Positions 1-5,900 of a stretch of 5,900 nucleotides of DNA are shown piece after piece. The stretch spans positions 1 to 5,900 of the forward strand of contig LXTK01000113.1 in NCBI GenBank assembly GCA_001643475.1. Direction: 5' to 3'. The stretch's first letter is position 1. Every line of letters starts with the position of its first letter. The position numbers and the translations under genes were made by a program. This DNA is from Proteobacteria bacterium SPGG2 (GTDB taxonomy: Bacteria; Pseudomonadota; Gammaproteobacteria; Acidiferrobacterales; SPGG2). Below the pieces are notes generated by a model, which saw nothing but the letters and a program-made list of their open reading frames with translations, ran no database searches and was not told where the DNA came from.

Positions 1-186
1 CTCATTGCGGTATCATAAGTCAGTTATAGGACAATACGGGTAGAGAGGTAATCGATGGTTCAGAACAGCCGATATTCGGTAGTCAGGCCCAGACGACGCC
101 TGGACTTGAGGTGCGGGGCACAGAGCCGGTGGCGTTTCTGAGGGAACTTTGATCCCCTGCCAGTGGTCCAGCTTATTGAATAAACC

Positions 187-192
187 GGAGGA
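187..192 (+). promoter_or_regulatory. Ribosome binding site that decides the protease start
   Basis: GGAGGA lies 4 bases before the ATG at 197. It supports this start over the in-frame TTG at 149, which has no comparable site and would add 16 polar residues in front of the signal peptide. Confidence 0.7.
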
Positions 193-196
193 CTTG

Positions 197-1213
197 ATGG
201 AATTACACGCCACGCACAGCCGTTTGTTGCTATCAGCGTTGTTTTTGGCCCTGTATCTGCTCTACCTCCCTGTCTGCAGTGGCGATAACGTAATCAAGAG
301 CCAGAACGATCAGCGCCAGTACGAAAGTTTTCTTCTATCTAACCGGCTTAAAGTATTGCTGATCTCCGACCCAGACACTGATAAGGCAGCCGCCGCCATG
401 GATGTTTTCGTGGGGAGTAGTCGTGACCCAAAAGATAGGCAAGGCCTGGCTCACTTCCTCGAACACATGTTATTCCTCGGCACTAAGAAATACCCGACGC
501 CTGGGGAATATCAGGATTTTGTGTCAACCCGCGGCGGTAACCACAACGCGTACACCGCCTTCGAGCACACGAACTACTTTTTTGCTATTGACAAAGATTA
601 CCTAGAGCCTGCTTTGGATCGCTTTGCGCAATTCTTTATCGCCCCCTTGTTTACGCCCGAATACGTCGACCGTGAAAAAAACGCCGTTCATTCCGAATAT
701 CAATCCAGAAAGAAAGATGACGATACAAGACTGCACCAAGTTTGGAAGCGGGTTGCCAACCCGAGACACCCTTTTTCAAACTTTAACGTCGGTAACTTGG
801 ATACTTTGTCGGACCGAAAAGGTGCCAAGCTACGTGACGAACTCATCGCTTTCTATAGCCGTCACTATTCTGCCAATATCATGGCACTAGTCGTGCTCGG
901 CCGAGAACCCATTGCAGTACTCAGACAATGGGTCAGCAAAAAATTTTCGGCGATAAAGAATGTTGATGCCGAGCCGCTCCATATCACCGAACCAATATTC
1001 GCCGAAGGGCGACTTCCGGCCAGAGTTAACGTGGTCCCGCTTAAAGACAGACAGATCATGCGCTTGACCTTCCCGATACCCGCTTTGTCCGAGTTTTACC
1101 GCAGCAAACCCGTACATTACATCGCCAACCTGTTAGGGCACGAAGCTAAAGGAAGCCTACTTTCTCTCCTGAAGAAAAAGGGCTGGGTCGATTCACTTAG
1201 CGCTGGTTCATAA
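197..1213 (+). CDS. ptrA: Pitrilysin/insulinase-family (M16) zinc protease, N-terminal part ended by an in-frame stop
   Basis: This is the catalytic half of a periplasmic M16 metalloprotease, a family that degrades small proteins and peptides inside a closed chamber. The ATG at 197 is chosen because GGAGGA lies at 187-192 and a signal peptide follows (hydrophobic residues 10-26, possible signal peptidase I site V-C-S before G29). An in-frame TTG at 149 would only bury this signal. The inverted zinc motif HFLEH is at residues 86-90 and the third ligand, E167 in NAVHSE, lies 77 residues after H90, the same spacing as in E. coli pitrilysin. GGNHNAYT (113-120) is the usual conserved stretch after the motif. 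The first peptidase domain covers roughly residues 40-180 and a second M16 domain starts near 200. The frame ends at TAA 1211-1213, after 338 residues, in the middle of that second domain, where relatives continue to about 960 residues. The family call is secure; whether this piece is stable or active alone is unknown. Confidence 0.9.
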   Translation: MELHATHSRLLLSALFLALYLLYLPVCSGDNVIKSQNDQRQYESFLLSNRLKVLLISDPDTDKAAAAMDVFVGSSRDPKDRQGLAHFLEHMLFLGTKKYPTPGEYQDFVSTRGGNHNAYTAFEHTNYFFAIDKDYLEPALDRFAQFFIAPLFTPEYVDREKNAVHSEYQSRKKDDDTRLHQVWKRVANPRHPFSNFNVGNLDTLSDRKGAKLRDELIAFYSRHYSANIMALVVLGREPIAVLRQWVSKKFSAIKNVDAEPLHITEPIFAEGRLPARVNVVPLKDRQIMRLTFPIPALSEFYRSKPVHYIANLLGHEAKGSLLSLLKKKGWVDSLSAGS

Positions 1214-1216
1214 ATG
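1211..1216 (+). other. In-frame TAA stop with adjacent ATG inside the protease gene
   Basis: TAA (1211-1213) is followed directly by ATG (1214-1216) in the same frame. The peptide before it, WVDSLSAGS, and the one after it, TTLDVSMRLTEEG, align with continuous sequence in pitrilysin and insulin-degrading enzyme. The stop therefore interrupts one gene and does not separate two natural ones. It falls in a loop of domain 2 that varies in length among relatives, not at a domain border. One base change from a Gln, Lys, Glu or Tyr codon would create it. The context shows no Shine-Dalgarno sequence and no known readthrough signal. Confidence 0.85.
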
Positions 1217-3091
1217 AGCAATCGAAGTTCAACAACTCTTGATGTGTCGATGAGACTCACCGAGGAAGGAGTCCCTTATATCAACGATATCGCGTCCCAT
1301 GTATTCCAGTATCTTCGCCTGATCGAAGAACAGGGCATCAAGCAATGGATATTCGACGAACAGAAGCGGATTTCTGAAATAGATTTTCGCTTCCAAGAGA
1401 AACCTAGACCAATTAGCTACGTCCGTTCGCTTGCCTCTAACCTGCAGATCTATCCTGCCAGTGACGTACTCTATGGCCCTTATGCCATGGACAAGTATGA
1501 TCCAACCCTAATCCGCTATTTTCTTGCCCGACTTACTCCGGACAACGTACTGGTAACTGTCAATGCTAAGGACTTACAAACCAACATGCAGGACCCCTGG
1601 TTTGACACCGCCTATCAAGTCGCGGGACTCGGTTCGAATATTATTAAGCGCTTGCAGAACGACGAGCCAGATCCCCTTCTTGCAATTCCGAAGCGCAACG
1701 TATTCTTGCCAGCGGATCTGTCCGTCAAACTGCCTAAAGAAGTTACGAGTAAACCCATTCAGTTAAAACAATCTCGAGGCTTGGAACTTTGGTTTCAGCA
1801 AGACAATACTTTCCGTGTTCCCCGAGCTGACTTTTACTTTAGCGTAAGATCCAAGAGCGCCAACGATAGCGCTGAGCATGCTGTGCTCACCCAGCTTTAC
1901 GTAAGGATTGTCAATGATCAGTTGAATGAATTTTCCTATCCCGCTTACTTGGCGGGACTTACCTACGACCTTTATAAACACATTCGTGGATTTACGGTGC
2001 GCATATCTGGCTATAATGACAAGCAAGCGTTGTTGCTTTCGCATATCGTAGAGGCGCTGACTAGCCCAACCATCAAGCCGGAACGCTTTGCCATTGCCAA
2101 AGACGAATTGAGTCGGAGGTTAAGGAATGAGAGGCGAGAGCCACCTCACAGACAAACCGTCTCGGGGGTGTCAAAACTTCTTTTAAAACCCCACTGGACG
2201 GAAGAGCGGCGTCTGACCGCAATGCAACGACTCACAGTCAAAGACTTGGAGGAGTTTGTCCCAAAACTGCTAAGGCGAATTGAAGTAGTGATACTGGCCC
2301 ACGGCAATTTGTACCGCAGAGATGCATTAGACTTGGCCAAAGTGTTAGAGCAAAAGTTAATAAGCAAGTCAACGCCGATTTCGGTACCTCCCGGCCAAGT
2401 AGTGAAACTTCCGGGCGCTAAACAATATGTACGGCAGCTAGAGATCGATCATCCGGATTCGGCTATCACGATATACGTGCAAGGCGCCAATAGAAGCTAC
2501 CCTACAAGGGCGATGATTTCGCTAACGGCGCAAATTTTGTCCTCACCGTTCTACAATGATCTTAGAACAGACAAACAGCTTGGGTACATCGTAGTTGCTG
2601 CCTCTATGCCGTTGTTAGAAGTCCCAGGTATGGTCTTTATCGTACAATCGCCGATTACGGATCCGATCGAACTGGAAACTCACATAGAGCGTTTCCTGTT
2701 GGATTATTATGAGTCAGTTGCACGGATGAGTGAAACCGATTTCGAGAAACATAGGCAAGGGTTGCTCACTCGTATCCTGGAAAAAGAAAAACGCCTGCGA
2801 GTACGCTCCAATCGTTACTGGACTGAGCTTGACCGCGAGAACTACAACTTTGATTCGCGTGAGCAACTAGCCGACGCCGTGCGTTTGATTACGAAGGACG
2901 AGTTCGTAAAGTTCTACAAGCGTTTTCTCTTGAGCGAAAATAGAAAGCGCGTTGTCGCTCGTTCTACCGGGAATCAGCACAAAACGGAATTCGCAGAGAA
3001 AGAGCGCGCGCAGAAATATATCGTAATCCGCGATCCTGATTCCTTCAAAGAGGGTAAAAAATACTTTCCAAGGTACGACGATACGCCTTAA
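1214..3091 (+). CDS. ptrA: Pitrilysin/insulinase-family (M16) protease, C-terminal part after the in-frame stop
   Basis: These 625 residues continue the protease in the same frame, starting with the ATG that directly follows the upstream TAA. The rest of domain 2 comes first (LTEEG near residue 16, then a stretch like insulin-degrading enzyme at about 95-118). The M16 middle domain follows from about residue 175, with LWFQQD (192-197), GYNDKQ (266-271) and HGN (363-365). The last domain contains R451 and Y458 in RTDKQLGY, which match the substrate-binding Arg and Tyr of insulin-degrading enzyme. There is no zinc motif, as expected for this half. Joined across the stop the protein would be 964 residues, almost the length of E. 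coli pitrilysin (962). No further stop or frameshift is seen. No ribosome binding site precedes the ATG, so translation would need reinitiation or readthrough. On its own this half lacks a signal peptide and should stay in the cytoplasm. It may be the 3' part of a fresh pseudogene or reflect a sequencing error. Confidence 0.85.
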   Translation: MSNRSSTTLDVSMRLTEEGVPYINDIASHVFQYLRLIEEQGIKQWIFDEQKRISEIDFRFQEKPRPISYVRSLASNLQIYPASDVLYGPYAMDKYDPTLIRYFLARLTPDNVLVTVNAKDLQTNMQDPWFDTAYQVAGLGSNIIKRLQNDEPDPLLAIPKRNVFLPADLSVKLPKEVTSKPIQLKQSRGLELWFQQDNTFRVPRADFYFSVRSKSANDSAEHAVLTQLYVRIVNDQLNEFSYPAYLAGLTYDLYKHIRGFTVRISGYNDKQALLLSHIVEALTSPTIKPERFAIAKDELSRRLRNERREPPHRQTVSGVSKLLLKPHWTEERRLTAMQRLTVKDLEEFVPKLLRRIEVVILAHGNLYRRDALDLAKVLEQKLISKSTPISVPPGQVVKLPGAKQYVRQLEIDHPDSAITIYVQGANRSYPTRAMISLTAQILSSPFYNDLRTDKQLGYIVVAASMPLLEVPGMVFIVQSPITDPIELETHIERFLLDYYESVARMSETDFEKHRQGLLTRILEKEKRLRVRSNRYWTELDRENYNFDSREQLADAVRLITKDEFVKFYKRFLLSENRKRVVARSTGNQHKTEFAEKERAQKYIVIRDPDSFKEGKKYFPRYDDTP

Positions 3092-3168
3092 ACGTAACCG
3101 GTGAGGTCGATTCGAAGACGCTGATTTAGAGGCGAGCGACGCGGGTTATGGCGGAGGGTGAGGCCGAA

Positions 3169-3212
3169 AGAGCAGCGGTTGACCTAGATCTCGCTAGTTC
3201 GCCTGCTGCTCT
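3169..3212. terminator. Inverted repeat between convergent genes, possible weak bidirectional terminator
   Basis: Bases 3169-3178 (AGAGCAGCGG) pair with 3203-3212. This gives eight consecutive Watson-Crick pairs, then a G-U pair and a closing G-C, around a 24-base loop. It lies about 80 bases after the protease stop and about 12 bases after the stop of the minus-strand CusF-like frame, the position expected for a terminator shared by convergent units. Neither side has a good T-run (only TTT on the minus strand) and the loop is long, so the call is weak. Confidence 0.3.
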
Positions 3213-3223
3213 ATGGCTACGAT

Positions 3224-3403
3224 CTACTGCTTAGCGGCATCGATCCTAAACTTCACTGAATCGCCCGGCTTAAACCCTTTCGTGAGTTCCTGCGATGTTA
3301 CCGAATATCCCACGGTCATCACTCCCATAAATCCAGCCGAGTCTTGTGGTTCGCGAATGGTGACTGCGTAGGTGAAGGCGGGTAAAGGATCTCGACTAAC
3401 GAT
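3224..3403 (-). pseudogene. CusF-like copper-binding domain fragment without a start, in frame behind the CopD gene
   Basis: Directly after the TGA of the CopD gene the same frame stays open for 59 codons and ends at TAG (3224-3226). The translation includes VTIREP (residues 14-19), GFMGVMTVGYSV (24-35) and KGFKPGDSVKF (42-52). This resembles the small periplasmic copper-binding domain of CusF and of CusF-like domains fused to SCO proteins: a VTI strand, then FMPAMTM-like and GLKPGDxVxF motifs. The second methionine of the MTM motif is V31, and the histidine and tryptophan ligands of CusF are absent, although SCO-linked relatives also use FM in place of W. No ATG, GTG or TTG start precedes the domain (the first ATG is residue 26, inside it), and no signal peptide is seen. 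Likely a 5'-truncated remnant of a copper gene, or a tail cut off by a nonsense codon. The domain assignment is by motif only and is moderate. Confidence 0.45.
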
Positions 3404-3859
3404 TCACGTGTAATAGGCCCCAGCCGTACCAACAACGATAGTAATCAATCCCAGTACTAGATTGATCGCGATAAGAATGCGTATCTGGTTGAGCGCTTGG
3501 CCGGCGGCCTCGAAGTCTGCCGACGCCAGGGCGCGATTCAAACGCCGATACGGTGCGAAGAATACGTGGAGGAATATGAGCATCATGAGAATGCCCGTCG
3601 CGTGCATGATGTGTATATAGAGACCGACATTGACGAAACCATCGAAGGCAAAAAGAATCATCCAGTAACCGCTGAGTAGTAACAGCACTACCGCAACCCA
3701 CACCCAAGGGAAGAAACGAGCGAAGGTGCGCGACCAAAGCGACAGCCGCTGGGGAGGCCCTAGATCCAGCGCCGCCGGCCTGAGCACCATATAGGCGAAG
3801 AACATTCCGCCGACCCAAATAACCGCGGCCAAGATATGTATGGTAATAGCGATCGGCAT
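3404..3859 (-). CDS. CopD-family four-helix inner membrane protein
   Basis: This 151-residue inner membrane protein belongs to the short CopD-like family, related to the membrane part of copper-uptake protein CopD. No reaction is established for the short form; a role in copper or haem handling is inferred from the family name only. Four hydrophobic segments are visible at about residues 3-26, 49-72, 80-102 and 126-150. Conserved-looking features are H8 and WVGG (15-18) in helix 1, FFPWVW (49-54) and SGYW (63-66) in helix 2, and H83, H86 and H98 in helix 3; the histidines are candidate metal or haem ligands. The ATG at 3859 has AAGGTG 5 bases upstream (plus-strand 3865-3870), and the protein begins directly with helix 1. 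Upstream in-frame extensions to 4033 would run through the promoter region and into rpe, so they are rejected. It is transcribed away from rpe and towards the protease. The same frame reopens after its stop into a CusF-like stretch. Confidence 0.8.
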   Translation of the reverse strand: MPIAITIHILAAVIWVGGMFFAYMVLRPAALDLGPPQRLSLWSRTFARFFPWVWVAVVLLLLSGYWMILFAFDGFVNVGLYIHIMHATGILMMLIFLHVFFAPYRRLNRALASADFEAAGQALNQIRILIAINLVLGLITIVVGTAGAYYT

Positions 3860-3883
3860 AGTGGCACCTTGTTGTTGGCCGGC

Positions 3884-3912
3884 AGTATAGGGGAGGCGGT
3901 CACAGGCGTCGA
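3884..3912 (-). promoter_or_regulatory. Candidate sigma-70 promoter for the CopD gene
   Basis: On the minus strand TCGACG (plus 3907-3912) and TATACT (plus 3884-3889) are separated by 17 bases and sit about 25 bases before the start codon. The -10 matches five of six consensus bases and the -35 matches four. Transcription would start near 3877, just before the ribosome binding site. Found by eye only. Confidence 0.35.
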
Positions 3913-3938
3913 GCAATAGCCTGCCAAAGCCGGTCACA
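3897..3938. repeat. 8-base direct repeat CGGTCACA in the CopD-rpe divergent region
   Basis: CGGTCACA occurs at 3897-3904 and 3931-3938, 34 bases apart start to start. The first copy lies within the spacer of the candidate CopD promoter and the second just upstream of the candidate rpe -35. This placement suits a shared regulator, but a repeat of this length can arise by chance in about 150 bases. Confidence 0.3.
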
Positions 3939-3945
3939 CTCGAAG

Positions 3946-3974
3946 CTGAAAACTTACTTGCAATCGGGTAAAGT
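3946..3974 (+). promoter_or_regulatory. Candidate sigma-70 promoter for rpe-gph
   Basis: CTGAAA (3946-3951) and TAAAGT (3969-3974) have 17-base spacing, each matching four of six consensus bases. They lie 35 bases before the rpe ATG. Transcription would start near 3981, giving a leader of about 28 bases that contains the rpe ribosome binding site. The match is modest. Confidence 0.3.
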
Positions 3975-4008
3975 GCGCGCGTCTGTGTTGCCGATAAAAG
4001 GACAACCC

Positions 4009-4683
4009 ATGCGGGATTACAAGATTGCCCCATCCATTCTGTCCGCCGATTTCGCGCGGTTGGGCGAAGAGGTGGACAACGTTCTGGCCGCAGGCGCGGA
4101 TATCGTTCACTTTGACGTCATGGACAATCACTATGTGCCGAACCTGACGATCGGGCCGGTGATCTGCGCGGCTCTGCGTAACCATGGCATTACCGCCGAT
4201 ATCGATGTCCATCTCATGATCAAGCCGGTCGATAAACTCATTCCCGATTTCGCCAAGGCCGGCGCCTCCTACATCACCTTTCATCCTGAGGCGAGCGAAC
4301 ATATCGATCGATCCTTGCAGCTGATTCGCGATCAGGGTTGCAAATCGGGGCTAGTCTTCAATCCAGCCACGCCCTTAGACCATCTTCACTATGTGCTAGA
4401 TAAGGTGGACATGGTGTTGCTGATGTCGGTCAATCCTGGCTTTGGCGGCCAGAAATTCATAACTGGTGTGTTGGCTAAACTGCGCGAAGCCCGCAAGATT
4501 ATCGACGAGAGTGGTCTACTTATACGTTTGGAAATCGACGGTGGTGTGAAAGTCGACAATATCCGCGAGATAGCCGAGGCGGGTGCCGACACGTTCGTCG
4601 CCGGCTCGGCGATTTTTGGGACCGATGATTACAAGGCAACGGTCGTAGCCATGCGAAATGAGCTCGCCAAGGTGGGTACTTAG
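4009..4683 (+). CDS. rpe: Ribulose-phosphate 3-epimerase
   Basis: This cytoplasmic TIM-barrel enzyme interconverts D-ribulose 5-phosphate and D-xylulose 5-phosphate in the pentose phosphate pathway, and in the Calvin cycle where present. At 224 residues it has the normal family length. Visible signatures are APSILSADF (7-15), HFDVMD (34-39) with metal ligand H34 and catalytic/metal D36, VPNLTIGP (43-50), DVHLM with H68, NPGFGGQ (142-148) at the phosphate-binding side, and IDGGV with D177, the second catalytic aspartate. GSAIF (199-203) closes the phosphate site. The ATG at 4009 has AAGGA at 3998-4002 with 6-base spacing. A longer in-frame start at 3958 would add 17 residues that relatives lack. 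The gene diverges from the CopD gene and is followed 25 bases later by gph, so the two are probably cotranscribed. All key residues are present, and I expect a functional enzyme. Confidence 0.97.
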   Translation: MRDYKIAPSILSADFARLGEEVDNVLAAGADIVHFDVMDNHYVPNLTIGPVICAALRNHGITADIDVHLMIKPVDKLIPDFAKAGASYITFHPEASEHIDRSLQLIRDQGCKSGLVFNPATPLDHLHYVLDKVDMVLLMSVNPGFGGQKFITGVLAKLREARKIIDESGLLIRLEIDGGVKVDNIREIAEAGADTFVAGSAIFGTDDYKATVVAMRNELAKVGT

Positions 4684-4708
4684 TCGGACAAAAGCAACGG
4701 TGTGAGCA

Positions 4709-5413
4709 GTGCCTGAGGTGAGTCAGCGATTCGAATGCCCGTTGTCCGTGAAGCTTGTCATCATGGATTTGGATGGGACCTTGGTCGATACCGCACCGGA
4801 TATCGCCGCTAGCATAAATGGCATGCTCGCGGATCTCAGGTTGCCGACCTACGATCGCGCTACCATTACCGATTGGGTCGGTAGTGGCGCCAGCCGTCTG
4901 ATAAAGCGGGCACTCACCGGGCAGGTGGATGGGGAACCGGACTCGGCCCTTTACGAACGAGCGGGGCCACTGTTCCGACGGCACTATGGGGCACGGGTGT
5001 CGCAGGAGAGCACGCTCTATCCAGGGGTAGCCGCAACCCTAGAGGCCTTGTGTATATCCGGGTTTGAATTAGCGTGCATCACCAATAAACCCGAAGCGTT
5101 TACGGTGCCGCTGCTCAAGGATTTAGGTATCCACGACCATTTCCGACTGTTGCTGAGCGGTGACACATTGCCACGGGGCAAGCCCGATCCCCTGCCGTTG
5201 CGCCATGCGTGTAAGTACTTTGGCACTAGTCCGAACTACAGCGTAATGGTAGGGGATTCGGTGAATGACACCCAGGCGGCCCGGGCGGCCGGGATGCCTG
5301 TAATTTGTGTAACATACGGTTATAATCGAGGCGTCGATGTACGCGAGCTGGCGCCCGTAGCAGTTATCGACGAGCTTAGCGAGCTTCCAAACTACATCCG
5401 CTTGTATCAGTAA
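4709..5413 (+). CDS. gph: Phosphoglycolate phosphatase (HAD superfamily)
   Basis: This cytoplasmic HAD-type phosphatase hydrolyses 2-phosphoglycolate, formed by RuBisCO oxygenation or by repair of oxidised DNA ends, to glycolate. The 234 residues contain all HAD motifs: motif I DLDGTLVD (20-27) with nucleophile D20 and acid/base D22, motif II T125 in CITNKP, motif III K158 in GKPDP, and motif IV GDSVND (182-187) with metal-binding D183 and D187. The helical cap lies at about residues 30-105. PDPLPLRHAC after motif III is typical of the Gph subgroup. The start is uncertain. GTG 4709 is the longest choice, but it has only a weak ribosome binding site, and GTG 4718 or GTG 4748 would still leave the catalytic domain intact. 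The position behind rpe is the common proteobacterial arrangement and supports this identity over other HAD phosphatases. Substrate specificity is inferred, not shown. Confidence 0.93.
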   Translation: MPEVSQRFECPLSVKLVIMDLDGTLVDTAPDIAASINGMLADLRLPTYDRATITDWVGSGASRLIKRALTGQVDGEPDSALYERAGPLFRRHYGARVSQESTLYPGVAATLEALCISGFELACITNKPEAFTVPLLKDLGIHDHFRLLLSGDTLPRGKPDPLPLRHACKYFGTSPNYSVMVGDSVNDTQAARAAGMPVICVTYGYNRGVDVRELAPVAVIDELSELPNYIRLYQ

Positions 5414-5900
5414 ATTTATGTACACTGCTGGAACACGTAACGTGAGCAAGAACGATACACATTGGCGATGATGGCGATGAGCGATCCAGGGAGAAGCTTG
5501 TGCATGGACACGTTCCGCATGTCGACTCCAGTATACCGCCTGCGGCTCACGTCGCTAGAATGCGGGTCGTCGCGTCCCTGTCCCGCCTACATCGCAATGA
5601 GGCCAACGAACATGCACCGTCTCAGCGAAGGCGGGAGATGGGACCGTCACCAAAGCCACGATCGACGCCATCGGCTCCAACGATCTTCACGACACTGCCG
5701 CTGCTGAAGCTTCTCTCCTACTTGTCAACGCTGGCAAGCGACTGGATGACAGCCTCCAACAATGTTGCAGGACTAGTTGTCGTTGGATTCATGTAGTTGT
5801 TGCTTTTGTCTTCAGTCGTTCGCGGTATTCATCGCAAGCCGCGTTCAAAGACGGGGGAGATGGCTGACGAAGCGCGTTAGCGTGGCACATATCCCACAGG
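5414..5900. other. 487 bases after gph with no recognisable gene
   Basis: No family motif was recognised on either strand. A 17-codon ATG frame (5418-5471) follows gph closely but looks like nothing known and lacks a ribosome binding site. All three plus frames stay open for long stretches between about 5601 and 5707, which suggests base composition and not coding. The one with the most protein-like composition (5601-5867, including AGDGTVTKATIDAIGSN) has no usable start. On the minus strand an ATG at 5792 opens 24 codons before a TAG. The stretch also holds the near-perfect palindrome at 5434-5444. No terminator with a T-run is seen after gph. It may be intergenic DNA, a decayed gene, or the leader of a gene beyond the edge. 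Confidence 0.5.
5434..5444. repeat. Short palindrome CACGT-A-ACGTG after gph
   Basis: Two 5-base arms around a single central base lie 20 bases after the gph stop. It could be a protein-binding site for a downstream gene or chance. The arms are too short and the loop too small for a terminator. Confidence 0.25.

Noticed and set aside
81..106. Hairpin AGTCAGGC with GCCTGGACT upstream of the protease
   Set aside because: The 8-pair stem has a bulged G and no T-run follows; no upstream gene is visible for it to terminate.
149..196. Longer N-terminus of the protease from TTG 149
   Set aside because: It has no ribosome binding site, would place 16 extra polar residues before the signal peptide, and the ATG at 197 has GGAGGA correctly placed.
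3396..3818. Minus-strand open frame overlapping the CopD gene
   Set aside because: It is out of frame with CopD, is rich in Arg, Ser and Ala without motifs, and the CopD frame carries clear membrane helices and family features.
3934..4302. Minus-strand open frame across the rpe start
   Set aside because: It is opposite the conserved rpe coding sequence and shows no family motif.
4520..4984. 154-codon minus-strand frame across rpe and gph
   Set aside because: It runs antisense to two confident enzymes and its translation is low-complexity and Arg/His/Pro-rich.
5718..5792. 24-codon minus-strand frame starting at ATG 5792
   Set aside because: It has no ribosome binding site and no recognised motif, and ends at a TAG after 24 residues.
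5462..5796. Overlapping 81- and 98-codon plus-strand frames after gph
   Set aside because: Neither has a ribosome binding site or motif; both are Arg/His/Pro/Ser-rich, and a third frame is open over the same stretch, which points to composition rather than coding.
5821..5843. CGCGG/CCGCG inverted repeat near the right edge
   Set aside because: Only five pairs with a 13-base loop, no T-run, and not positioned after a recognised gene.

Overview
The window looks like a chromosomal piece of a Gram-negative bacterium, most likely a gammaproteobacterium. The evidence is a secreted pitrilysin-type (M16) protease of E. coli length, the adjacent pair ribulose-phosphate 3-epimerase (rpe) and phosphoglycolate phosphatase (gph), and a small CopD-family membrane protein divergent from rpe. 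The taxon cannot be fixed more closely from the sequence alone. No tRNA, rRNA, CRISPR array, insertion sequence or phage gene was seen.

Layout. Bases 1-196 hold no recognisable gene. Bases 197-3091 (+) encode one pitrilysin/insulinase-family zinc protease interrupted by an in-frame TAA at 1211-1213. The next codon is ATG in the same frame, so the gene reads as a 338-residue N-terminal piece with the zinc site and a 625-residue C-terminal piece with the remaining domains. Bases 3092-3223 are non-coding and hold an inverted repeat. On the minus strand, 3404-3859 encode a four-helix CopD-family protein. Directly after its TGA, in the same frame, 59 open codons (3403-3224) resemble a CusF-type copper-binding domain with no normal start. 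Bases 3860-4008 form a divergent promoter region. rpe (4009-4683) and gph (4709-5413) follow on the plus strand as a likely two-gene operon. Bases 5414-5900 hold no gene that I can recognise.

How the genes fit together. Rpe interconverts ribulose-5-phosphate and xylulose-5-phosphate, and Gph removes 2-phosphoglycolate; the two are often neighbours in proteobacteria, in Calvin-cycle and in heterotrophic species alike. The CopD protein and the CusF-like tail both point to copper, so the tail may be what remains of a second copper gene. The M16 protease is functionally unrelated and convergent to the CopD gene.

The two points most worth a second look are the single in-frame stop in an otherwise intact protease, placed in a variable loop with an adjacent ATG, and the unannotated copper-binding-like frame behind CopD. 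I see no convincing new multi-gene system here.
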